Positions 1-7,018 of a stretch of DNA of 64,000 bases are shown one piece after another. Both the position numbers and the translations under genes were made by a program. The stretch comes from CAYVUV01 sp964455095. Lineage in GTDB: Bacteria > Desulfobacterota > Binatia > HRBIN30 > CADEER01. Within the stretch, counting starts at the first letter, position 1, and each line of letters opens with the position of its first letter. The DNA is taken from the NCBI GenBank assembly GCA_964455095.1, contig CAYVUV010000052.1, forward strand, positions 5,383 to 69,382, in the 5' to 3' direction. Below the pieces are notes generated by a model. It was not told the DNA's origin, did not search any database, and saw only the letters and a program-made list of their open reading frames with translations.

Positions 1-745
1 CGAGGTGCCGGCGCATGACGGGCGCGACGAAGGCGTTGAGCACCGTCGTGCTGGTGCGCTCGTATTCGCGGTACTCGGCCAGCAGCTCGTGCGACAGCGA
101 CACGGGGATACCCAAGCGGCGCAGCGCCGTGCCGAGCGCGCGCTCGTGCCGCGGGTTCGCATAGGCATGCAGCAGACACACCGCCACCGACTCGGCGCCA
201 AGCCGTCGAACGGCGGCCACGGCGGCGCGCACGGCCGCCGGTGATAGGGCCTGCAACACCAGGCCGTCGAACGCCATGCGCTCGGCGATGCCGATGCGCC
301 CCGTGCGCGCCACCAACGGCGCCGGCTTGCGCGGCTCGAGCGCGTAGAGATCGGGACGCGTTTGCCGCCCGATCTCGAGCACGTCCTCGAAACCGGCCGT
401 CGTCAACAACGCCACGCGCGCGCCCTTGCGCTCCAGCACGGCGTTGGTCGCCACCGTCGACCCGTAGGTGATGCGCGCCTGCGGCGGCGCCGCGCCGGCC
501 GCGCGCGCCGGCCGCCCGAACAACGCGCGCAGCCCCTGCAACACGGCGCGCGCCGGATCGTCCGGTGTCGACAGGCGCTTGTGGACCCGCAGCGCCGTGC
601 CGTCGAAGCAGATGAAGTCGGTGAACGTCCCGCCGGTGTCGATACCGACCAGGAGCCGGCGACGCCCGGGCCGGCGCGCGGCAACAAAAAAGCCGCGACG
701 GTTTCCCGTTGCGGCTCTCGCGTTCGCGCCGGCGGGGCGGCTCAC
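1..745 (-). CDS. hyuA: Hydantoinase/oxoprolinase A subunit, N-terminal part (runs off the window)
   Basis: The translated minus strand carries the phosphate-binding start of the hydantoinase A/5-oxoprolinase (ASKHA-fold) family, GIDTGGTFTDF, followed by YGSTVATNAVLERKGARVAL and the LLHAYANPRHE region. The family opens hydantoin or 5-oxoproline rings with ATP, usually with a HyuB partner, which would lie outside the window. About 216 residues of the conserved part are visible; the C-terminal end is cut by the window edge. The start is unclear. No ATG, GTG or TTG lies directly before the conserved core. A CTG at 652 opens it, and the first in-frame canonical start upstream is a GTG at 745, which overlaps the TGA of the upstream fmdB-like gene. 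An intrinsic terminator lies between that GTG and the core, so either the gene is read through or it uses a rare start. Confidence 0.75.
   Translation of the reverse strand, partial: MSRPAGANARAATGNRRGFFVAARRPGRRRLLVGIDTGGTFTDFICFDGTALRVHKRLSTPDDPARAVLQGLRALFGRPARAAGAAPPQARITYGSTVATNAVLERKGARVALLTTAGFEDVLEIGRQTRPDLYALEPRKPAPLVARTGRIGIAERMAFDGLVLQALSPAAVRAAVAAVRRLGAESVAVCLLHAYANPRHERALGTALRRLGIPVSLSHELLAEYREYERTSTTVLNAFVAPVMRRHL
686..715 (-). terminator. Intrinsic terminator after the fmdB-like gene
   Basis: Read on the minus strand this is GCCGCAACGG, loop GAAA, CCGTCGCGGC, then six T. The ten-bp stem has one A/C mismatch and a U-run directly follows it, the textbook shape of a Rho-independent terminator. 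It lies 27 bp after the fmdB-like stop codon and inside the possible 5' part of the hydantoinase frame. Confidence 0.75.
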
Positions 746-1107
746 GCCGCCTTCACTCCCCCGGCTTTCTTCTCGGACTTGGTTTTGGAGGGCGACTCGG
801 ATTTCGCCTCCGGTTTGGCTTCGGACTTCGATTCCGACTTGGATTCCGACTTCTCGGTGGCGCTCGACTCACTGCTGCCGCTGGCCTCGGCCTTGCCCTT
901 CTCCGCGTCCTTTTCCTTGCGCCCGCCGTCCTTGCGGCCGTAGTCGGTGATGTACCAACCCGACCCCTTGAGCTGGAACGACGTGTTCGAGATCAGCTTT
1001 TTCACCTTGCTCCGGCACGTCGGGCACTTCTTCAGCGAATCCTCGGTGATGCGCTGGGTGACTTCGAACTCGCCGCACTTGGGGCACTCGTATTCGTAGA
1101 TGGGCAT
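742..1107 (-). CDS. FmdB-family zinc-ribbon protein with a charged tail
   Basis: 121 residues starting MPIYEYECPKCGEFEV, the signature of the FmdB/CxxC_CXXC_SSSS regulatory zinc-ribbon family. Two CxxC knuckles (CPKC near residue 8, CPTC near residue 28) should bind one zinc. The family consensus continues to the KGSGWYITDYG motif around residue 50. The family is small and of unproven function; the first member was proposed as a regulator of the formamidase operon. Residues 60-121 are an added low-complexity tail of Ser, Lys and Glu with SESKSESK-type repeats, probably disordered. It is the last gene before an intrinsic terminator and follows the DUF167 gene by about 24 bp, so it probably shares that transcript. 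Confidence 0.85.
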   Translation of the reverse strand: MPIYEYECPKCGEFEVTQRITEDSLKKCPTCRSKVKKLISNTSFQLKGSGWYITDYGRKDGGRKEKDAEKGKAEASGSSESSATEKSESKSESKSEAKPEAKSESPSKTKSEKKAGGVKAA

Positions 1108-1131
1108 TGTTCCTCCGAAGACCGGTCGAAC

Positions 1132-1458
1132 CTAACGACGCCCCCCGGGCTTGTCAACGAGACCTCGCAGCGCGGCATCGACGCGCGCACCGAGTCCGAG
1201 CGGGTCGCCCGCGGTCACCTCGACGACCTTGTCGCGCCCCGACAGGCCCTGCACGATGGCCATTGATCGGCGCCCCAGGCCGAGCCATTCGGCCAGCACC
1301 GCGACCACGGCCTCGTTCGCCGCCCCCTCGACGGGCGGCGCGCTGACCTGCACTTTGATCGCCTCGCCGTGCGTGCCGACAACGCGGTTGTGCGAGCTGC
1401 GCGGCTGCACCCGCACCCGCAGGCGCAGCACGTCGCCGTGGCGCGACCAGACTGACAT
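1132..1458 (-). CDS. yggU: DUF167/YggU-family protein
   Basis: 108 residues matching the DUF167 (UPF0235, YggU) family: an N-terminal RLRVRVQPRSS strand, the VSAPPVEGAANEAV loop typical of the family, and a GLSGRDKVVEV strand. The biochemical role is not established. The start is taken at the ATG at 1458, where the conserved domain begins; longer upstream reading is a shadow of YggT. The YggT stop is only 26 bp upstream, and the order yggS, proC, yggT, yggU is a well-known conserved cluster, which supports the assignment. Confidence 0.85.
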   Translation of the reverse strand: MSVWSRHGDVLRLRVRVQPRSSHNRVVGTHGEAIKVQVSAPPVEGAANEAVVAVLAEWLGLGRRSMAIVQGLSGRDKVVEVTAGDPLGLGARVDAALRGLVDKPGGRR

Positions 1459-1484
1459 GGGGCGAAAAAACCCCCGGAGCGCCC

Positions 1485-1784
1485 TCAACGCAAGCGAGTA
1501 GCGACGTCCTGCAAGCTGCCGACGAGGAAGATCTGTAGAAAGTAGATCGCCGCCATGACGATGAGGGGGGAGAAGTCCATGCCGCCCGCCACCGCTGGCA
1601 CGGCGCGGCGCACGCGGTACATCAGGGGTTCGGTGGCGCTGTAGAGGAAGCGGACGATCGGATTGCGCGGATCGGGGTTGACCCACGAGAGGATCGCCCG
1701 CGCAATGACGATCCACATGTAGAGATTGAGCACCAGGCTGAGCACGGCGGCGATGCCGAACAGGAAGTTGGAAATCAGGAACAT
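1485..1784 (-). CDS. yggT: YggT-family membrane protein
   Basis: 99 residues with two hydrophobic segments (about 5-25 and 72-92) and the family motif ARAILSWVNPDPRNPIV, followed by TEPLMYRVRR. YggT proteins are small inner-membrane proteins tied to turgor or ion homeostasis in enterobacteria and to division-site or plastid functions elsewhere; the exact role is unsettled. Here there is one YGGT domain, while the E. coli protein has two. It sits between proC and the DUF167 gene in the conserved cluster. About 80 bp separate it from proC. Confidence 0.88.
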   Translation of the reverse strand: MFLISNFLFGIAAVLSLVLNLYMWIVIARAILSWVNPDPRNPIVRFLYSATEPLMYRVRRAVPAVAGGMDFSPLIVMAAIYFLQIFLVGSLQDVATRLR

Positions 1785-1864
1785 GACTTCAGCTCGCGCG
1801 ATACGATCGGAATGCCACAGTCTCCGGGTGTTTACCGTTCACGCCGCGGGCGCGCAAGGTCGCC

Positions 1865-2698
1865 TCACCCGCGCCCGAGTTCGACCGAGCGGCGCGCCGC
1901 GGTCGCCACGGCAGCGGCGACCGCGGCCGTAAAGCCGTGCCGCTCAAGCTCGCCGAGGCCCGCCAGCGTCGTACCGCCCGGCGACGTGACCATCTCGCGC
2001 AGCCGCTGCGGCGATTCACCGGTCTGTTGCAACATCGCAGCAGCACCGGTGATCGTCTGCAGTGCCAGCTCTTCGGCCAGAGCCTGCGACAACCCGGCCG
2101 CGACGCCCCCGGCGATCAGCGCCTCCGCAAACAGGTAGACGTACGCCGGGCCGCTGCCGCTCAGTCCGGTCACGGCGTCGAGCAGTGCCTCGTCCGTCAC
2201 GGCGCGCGCCTTGCCCACGGCGCGCATGAGCTTCAATGTCAGCCGCTCGTCCGCCGCGCGCGCCGCGCTGCCGCGCAACACCACCGACATCCCCAGGCCG
2301 AGTAGCGCCGGCGTGTTGGGCATGACCCGCACGACGCGCACACCGGCGCCGAGCCCGGCTTCGAGACGGCGCGTCGGCACGCCGGCGATGATGGAAATGA
2401 ACACGTGTCGCGGCGTCACCGCCGGGCGCATCTCCGCCAGCACGGCGTCGACGATCTGCGGCTTGACGGCCAGGATGACGACCGGTACCCGGCGCAGCAC
2501 CTCCGCGTTGTCGGCCGTGGCGACCACGCCGAGGCGGCGCTGCAGCGCGCGCCGCTTCGACGCGTCGACGTCGCTGGCGACGAGCTGGGCCGGCTTGTGC
2601 AGGCCGGCGTCGACGATGCCGCGGATCAGCGCGGTGGCCATGTTGCCGCCGCCGATGAAGCCCACTGCGCCGCGGGCGGATTTCTTACTCGATGCCAT
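1865..2698 (-). CDS. proC: Pyrroline-5-carboxylate reductase
   Basis: 277 residues, near the usual length of ProC (about 270). It catalyses the last step of proline synthesis, NAD(P)H reduction of pyrroline-5-carboxylate, in the cytoplasm. Visible motifs are the Rossmann loop GFIGGGNMATALIRG near residue 12, VILAVKP, the VRVMPNTPALLGLGM segment, and the C-terminal dimerisation and substrate region LSGSGPAYVYLFAEAL. The start is the ATG at 2698, preceded by GGAGGTGGAA; the frame stays open further upstream but that part is an intergenic repeat. It follows yggS, the usual neighbour. Confidence 0.95.
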   Translation of the reverse strand: MASSKKSARGAVGFIGGGNMATALIRGIVDAGLHKPAQLVASDVDASKRRALQRRLGVVATADNAEVLRRVPVVILAVKPQIVDAVLAEMRPAVTPRHVFISIIAGVPTRRLEAGLGAGVRVVRVMPNTPALLGLGMSVVLRGSAARAADERLTLKLMRAVGKARAVTDEALLDAVTGLSGSGPAYVYLFAEALIAGGVAAGLSQALAEELALQTITGAAAMLQQTGESPQRLREMVTSPGGTTLAGLGELERHGFTAAVAAAVATAARRSVELGRG

Positions 2699-2745
2699 TT
2701 CCACCTCCGAATGCCGTTTCAGCCTGCTCGACAACCCCGCCCCAT

Positions 2746-2825
2746 GCTTCGACGAGCTCAGCATGAGCGGGTCCCCTCTTCTATTTCAAAAGGACTCCCA
2801 TCCGCTCACCCTGAGCCCGTCGAAG
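2746..2825. repeat. REP-like inverted repeat between proC and yggS
   Basis: Two 24-nt arms face each other: CTTCGACGAGCTCAGCATGAGCGG without its last bases at 2747-2770, and the inverted copy at 2802-2825. They differ at three positions and are separated by 31 bp. The arm type (TTCGACNNGCTCAG) resembles dispersed intergenic palindromes I know from many environmental GC-rich genomes. No gene product is needed to explain it. Confidence 0.75.
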
Positions 2826-2840
2826 GGTGTCTTTCGTTGC

Positions 2841-3500
2841 TCAGCGCGCGCCGAAGATGGCGCGCCCGATGCGCACCATCGTCGCGCCCTCCTCGATCGC
2901 CACCTCGAAATCGTCGCTCATGCCCATGGAGAGCTCGGCGAGGGCCAGCTCGTCGCGCAGGCCGCGCAAGCGGCGGAACAGCGGGCGCGTCGCCTCCGGA
3001 GCCGCCGGCGGCGGCACCGCCATCAAACCCTCCACCGCCAGCTGCGGCAGGGCGCGCAACTGCGCTACCAGCTCGGTCGCTTGCGCCGGCGCGACGCCGT
3101 GCTTGGTCGCTTCGCCGGCCAGGTTGACCTCGACCAGCACGCGCACCGGCCGGCCGCGCGCCACGCCGTGGCGCGACAGTGCCGCACCGAGCTCCAGGCG
3201 GTCGATGCCGTGGATGACGTCGAAGATCTCCGCCGCACGCGCCGCCTTGTTGCGCTGCAAATGACCGATCAAATGCCAGCACGCCGGACCCCGCACCTGC
3301 GCCCGTTTCGCCTCCGCCTCCTGCACGTAGTTCTCGCCGATGTCGGTCACGCCCCCCGCGATCGCCGCCGCGACGAATTCCGCCCCCTTCGTCTTCGCCG
3401 CCGCGACGAGTCGCACCCCACCCGGGTCGCGCCCGGCGCGCTCGGCCGCCCGCGCCATCCGCGCCCGTACCGCGGCCACGTTGCCGGCGACGTCGATCAC
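2841..3500 (-). CDS. yggS: YggS-family PLP homeostasis protein
   Basis: 219 residues of the YggS/PROSC (PLPBP) family, a type III fold PLP-binding barrel without a known catalytic reaction that balances pyridoxal phosphate. The PLP lysine is K36 in LVAAAKTKGAEF (the common form has SKT). Other motifs are DIGENYVQEAEAK, WHLIGHLQRNKA, VNLAGEATKHG and the phosphate-binding end SMGMSDDFEVAIEEGATMVR cut short here, then IGRAIFG. It overlaps the maf stop-to-start junction by 4 bp (ATGA), so the two genes are probably translationally coupled, with proC downstream. Confidence 0.93.
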   Translation of the reverse strand: MIDVAGNVAAVRARMARAAERAGRDPGGVRLVAAAKTKGAEFVAAAIAGGVTDIGENYVQEAEAKRAQVRGPACWHLIGHLQRNKAARAAEIFDVIHGIDRLELGAALSRHGVARGRPVRVLVEVNLAGEATKHGVAPAQATELVAQLRALPQLAVEGLMAVPPPAAPEATRPLFRRLRGLRDELALAELSMGMSDDFEVAIEEGATMVRIGRAIFGAR

Positions 3501-4081
3501 CGGCGCGCACCTGCGACACCGTGGCGGCGCAACAGGTCCGCCACTTCGTCGAGCGGCAAGCCGACGATGTTGCTGTACGAGCCGCTCACCTCCTGAACGA
3601 ACGGCGCGGCGCCGCCCTGGATGGCATAGGCACCCGCCTTGTCGAGCGGCTCGCCGGTGCGCACGTAGCCCTCGATCTCGTCGCGCTCGAGGTGGCGAAA
3701 CGTCACCCCGCTATCCACCACCAGATCCTCGCGCAGCGCCCCGTCGGGCCCGACCAGCGCCAAGCCGGTCATGACCTGATGCCGCCGCCCCGACAGAAGC
3801 CCCAACATGCGGCACGCATCCGCTGCATCGGTGGGCTTGCCGAGGATTGCGCCATCGACGACCACGATCGTATCGGCGCCGAGCACCCAGCGACCGGCGC
3901 TCAGCGCCGCCACGGCCAGGGCTTTCTCGCGCGCCGCGCGGCGCGCGAACTCCGCGGCGGCCTCTCCCGGTGCCGGCACTTCGGGGATGTCGCTGGCGCG
4001 CACCACAAAGGCGACACCGAGCTCGCGCAAGAGCTGCGCGCGCCGCGGCGACGCCGATCCGAGCACCAGGGAGTGCGACAT
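3497..4081 (-). CDS. maf: Maf-family nucleotide pyrophosphatase (dTTP/UTP type)
   Basis: 194 residues. The Maf family hydrolyses non-canonical or selected nucleoside triphosphates to monophosphates. Visible motifs are GSASPRRAQLLRELG at the N terminus, the catalytic Asp in LGADTIVVVDG, FRHLERDEIEGYVRTGEPLD and the end SGSYSNIVGLPLDEV. The YAIQGGAA segment with Gln points to the YhdE-like dTTP/UTP subgroup rather than the m7GTP subgroup (family knowledge). The start is the ATG at 4081; the frame is open for another 85 codons but that stretch lies under the divergent transglycosylase gene. It overlaps yggS by 4 bp. Confidence 0.92.
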   Translation of the reverse strand: MSHSLVLGSASPRRAQLLRELGVAFVVRASDIPEVPAPGEAAAEFARRAAREKALAVAALSAGRWVLGADTIVVVDGAILGKPTDAADACRMLGLLSGRRHQVMTGLALVGPDGALREDLVVDSGVTFRHLERDEIEGYVRTGEPLDKAGAYAIQGGAAPFVQEVSGSYSNIVGLPLDEVADLLRRHGVAGARR

Positions 4082-4163
4082 GCGGGGTTGTTGGATGATG
4101 GCCGCCAGCTTGTCAAATCCGCGCGGCGCGCGCCCGAAATCGGTCCGCCGGTGTGCTACCGTG

Positions 4164-6272
4164 ATGCGGATGCCGAGACGAAGGGTCGCAGAGAAGATGC
4201 GGTCGTGGTGGGACACCTGGCGCGTGGTCGTCGTCGCGTGCGGCTGCGTGGCACTGGTCGGGTGTGCGGGGGCCCGCGTTGGTCCGGGGCCGGAAGCAGC
4301 TCGCGCCGGCGCGCCGGTGGTGGCACCACCGACCACGGCGGCCGCGCGGCGGGGGATGTTTGCCGACGCGCACCGCCGATTGCAGGACGGGCAGGTCGAA
4401 CAAGCCGCGGCGCTCTTCGCGGTGCTGGTCGACAGCTATCCCGAGCTGCAGGATTACTCCCTGCACTCTCTCGCGTCCGCCGACGCACGCCGCGGCCGTA
4501 TCGACGATGCGCTCGCGCACTGGACGCAGTTGTCGACCACGCACCCGCGCAGTGTGTACGCCGCCACCGCGGCGCTCGAGCGCGGTCGCATCCTGCGCAT
4601 GCGCGGCGATACCGCCACCGCGCGCGCGCTGCTGGTCTCGGTGCGCGGCGGCCGCGACGGCGGTGCCGCGCGCCTGGCCACGTGGGAGCTGGCCGAGATG
4701 GACGCCGACGCCGGCGACCCGCGCAGCGCCTACGCCCTCCTGATGGAGCTGCGCGAAGCCGTGCCCGGCACGGCGCTCGGGAAGCGCGCCAAGCAGCGCG
4801 TCGCGGAGCTGCGCGAGAACGATCCGTCGCTGGTGCCGACAGGGGCCGCGCTGGAGCGCGAGCTGCGCCTGTTGCTGCGCGAGTCTGATTGGATGGCCGC
4901 GATTGCGTTGGCCGACCAACTGATCGCTCGCACGGCGCCGGCCGACCGCCCTGCTCTGCTGCGCCTGCGCGCCGATGCCGAGCAAGGGGCCGGTCAGCTC
5001 GACGCCGCGCTGGCCACTCTGTTGGAGGTCGCCCAGCGCTACCCGGACTCGGCCGCCGCGCCTGAGGCCCTGTACCGCCGCGCCTCGCTGCTGTGGAATC
5101 GCGACCGCGACGCCGAGGCGCAGCAGGGTTTTGCCGAGCACCGGCGCCGCTACCCGCGCGACGCCCGTGCCGCTGAAGTCGTGTATGCCATCGCGCGGAT
5201 CGATCAGGCGGCCGGTCGCGATGAGGCGGCTGCCGCCGACTTTCGCGCGCTGGCACAAGAGTATCCGCAAGCGGCGCAGGCCCGCGAAGCGCGCTGGCGA
5301 CTCGGATGGATTCGCTATCAGCAACAGCGCTGGCTTGACGCCGCCACGGCGTTCGAGCATGCGGCGCAGGCGCTGCCGGACAGCCAGGCGGGTGAGGGGC
5401 GTTACTGGCAGGCGCGATCACTCGAGCACAGCGGGAATCGCGACGCCGGGCGCGTCCTGTATCAGCGCATCCTCACCGACGAGCCGACCAGCTACTATGC
5501 GCACTGGGCCGAGCGCCGTCTGGGTCAGGCGAGCGCCGGCGCCGGGCGCATCCTGCGTCCCGAGCAGCTCGACGCGATCGACGAACCGCCAGTCGCCGTC
5601 GATCGGTACCACCTGGTGCGCGCCCGCGAGCTGCAGGCGGCCGGGCTGCGCCCGCTGGCGCGCGGCGAGTTGCAGGCCTTCGAGCGCGACAGCGGCGACA
5701 GCGCTCCACTGCTCGACTTCCTCATTGGCGCCTATCCGGCCGCCGACGGTTATCGCGACGCCATCCGGCTCGCCTCCCGCGCCGGTCGCAGCGAGCCGAG
5801 CGTGTTCTACCCGCTCGCCTTCTGGCCACTCGTCAGCCGCCACACGGAGCCCAACGGCCTCGACCCACTCCTCGTACTCTCGCTCATGCGCCAGGAAAGC
5901 TTGTTCGACCCCGCCGCCCACTCCCCCGCGGACGCGCGCGGCCTGATGCAGCTGCTGCCGAGCACGGCAACGCGCGTGGCTCGGAGCACCGGACGGCCGG
6001 CGCCCGAGGCCGCGCAGCTCTACGACCCCGCGACCAACGTCGAACTGGGCGTCACCCACCTGAGTCAGCTGATGCAGGAATACGGCGGCGACCCGCTCAA
6101 GGCGCTGGCGGCCTACAACGGCGGCGAGGGCGCCGTCGCCAAGTGGGAGGAGCGCTTCGGCAACCTGGAGCCCGACGAGTTCGTCGAGAGCATCACGTAC
6201 CGCGAGACGCGCGACTACGTGAAGAAGGTGCTCGCCAACTACCGTCGCTACCGGCAGCAGTACGTGCAGTGA
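4164..6272 (+). CDS. Slt70-like lytic murein transglycosylase lipoprotein
   Basis: About 702 residues. It begins with a signal peptide ending in a lipobox-like ACGCVALVGCAG, so it is probably an outer-membrane-anchored lipoprotein. Residues 50-500 form a long series of TPR-like helical pairs (Slt70 U/L domains), with repeats such as LFAVLVDSYPELQDYS and YPDSAAAPEALYRRASLLW. The C-terminal SLT domain has the catalytic Glu at about residue 578 in MRQESLFDP, then ARGLMQLLPSTA and AYNGGEGAVAKW. It cleaves peptidoglycan glycan strands with anhydro-muropeptide release. Start options are 4161, 4164, 4170 and 4197; 4197 gives a compact signal peptide. It diverges from maf by about 80 bp and converges on algH. 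Confidence 0.9.
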   Translation: MRMPRRRVAEKMRSWWDTWRVVVVACGCVALVGCAGARVGPGPEAARAGAPVVAPPTTAAARRGMFADAHRRLQDGQVEQAAALFAVLVDSYPELQDYSLHSLASADARRGRIDDALAHWTQLSTTHPRSVYAATAALERGRILRMRGDTATARALLVSVRGGRDGGAARLATWELAEMDADAGDPRSAYALLMELREAVPGTALGKRAKQRVAELRENDPSLVPTGAALERELRLLLRESDWMAAIALADQLIARTAPADRPALLRLRADAEQGAGQLDAALATLLEVAQRYPDSAAAPEALYRRASLLWNRDRDAEAQQGFAEHRRRYPRDARAAEVVYAIARIDQAAGRDEAAAADFRALAQEYPQAAQAREARWRLGWIRYQQQRWLDAATAFEHAAQALPDSQAGEGRYWQARSLEHSGNRDAGRVLYQRILTDEPTSYYAHWAERRLGQASAGAGRILRPEQLDAIDEPPVAVDRYHLVRARELQAAGLRPLARGELQAFERDSGDSAPLLDFLIGAYPAADGYRDAIRLASRAGRSEPSVFYPLAFWPLVSRHTEPNGLDPLLVLSLMRQESLFDPAAHSPADARGLMQLLPSTATRVARSTGRPAPEAAQLYDPATNVELGVTHLSQLMQEYGGDPLKALAAYNGGEGAVAKWEERFGNLEPDEFVESITYRETRDYVKKVLANYRRYRQQYVQ

Positions 6273-6293
6273 TCCGGCGTTCCTGAGGCGCCC

Positions 6294-6947
6294 TTAGACT
6301 CCCCCCTCGAGCGCCGGAGCCGACGCCCATTCACCCTGCAGGCGGCGCACCAGTTTGTCCCACACGCCGGCGGGCGAGGGATCGAACACACTGCCGGCAT
6401 CGGCCGGCATGACATGCCAGTCGCCGCGCGCGACTTCGGCGTCGAGTTGGCCCACGCCCCAACCGGCGTAGCCCGCGAAGGCGTGAAATCTCGCCGACGG
6501 CCGCGGGTCGCCGAGCGCGTCGCGCAGCGTCGCCATGCTGCCGCTGATGTAAACGTCGCCGAACACGGCCTGCGCCCGTTCGGGTTGTTCACTGCTGCGC
6601 AGCAACACGAGCAGACGATCGCTGGCCACCGGGCCGCCGACGTAGACCGGATCTTGCCGCCCCTTGAGCTCCGCCAGGTCGGGCAGCACCGCTGCCAGCG
6701 TCACCGGCGTCGGCCGGTTGATCACCACGCCCATCGCGCCCCCTTCATCGTAATGGATGAGCAGCACCACGGTGCGAGCGAAATGGGGGTCGGCGATATC
6801 GCGGCTGGCGACGAGAAACTTGCCCCGTGCCAGCCGGGATACGGGTGGCCCACTGTTCTCGCCCGAGGAACCGAGCAGCACGCCCGCCAATGCCGCGAGG
6901 GCGACGCCGCCTAGACTGGAATACCCACTCTGCGAGAGGGTGCGCAC
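6294..6947 (-). CDS. YqgE/AlgH-family protein with an N-terminal membrane or signal segment
   Basis: 217 residues from a GTG at 6947. The conserved DUF179 (YqgE/AlgH) body starts near residue 38 with RGKFLVASRDIADPHFARTV cut here, then VLLIHYDEGGAMGVVINRPT, YVGGPVASDRLLVL and a FHAFAGYAGWGVGQLDAEV segment. The family is linked to alginate regulation in Pseudomonas but its biochemical role is unknown. Unusual for the family, residues 8-30 form a hydrophobic stretch (LGGVALAALAGVLLG), which suggests membrane anchoring or export. The gene stands alone, convergent with the transglycosylase gene. Confidence 0.85.
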   Translation of the reverse strand: MRTLSQSGYSSLGGVALAALAGVLLGSSGENSGPPVSRLARGKFLVASRDIADPHFARTVVLLIHYDEGGAMGVVINRPTPVTLAAVLPDLAELKGRQDPVYVGGPVASDRLLVLLRSSEQPERAQAVFGDVYISGSMATLRDALGDPRPSARFHAFAGYAGWGVGQLDAEVARGDWHVMPADAGSVFDPSPAGVWDKLVRRLQGEWASAPALEGGV

Positions 6948-7018
6948 CCAACAAAACTCGCGCCGCCACGCCTGTCTTGTCAACCCCGCATGAGCAAATC
7001 CGCGGCGCGGTACGACCG

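Noticed and set aside
1459..1484. GGGGG and TTTTTT run between yggT and the DUF167 gene as a terminator
   Set aside because: There is no good stem before the T-run, and the genes belong to a conserved cluster.
2211..3596. Plus-strand open frame opposite proC and yggS
   Set aside because: Arg/Pro/Ser-rich translation with no motif; the minus-strand genes are real.
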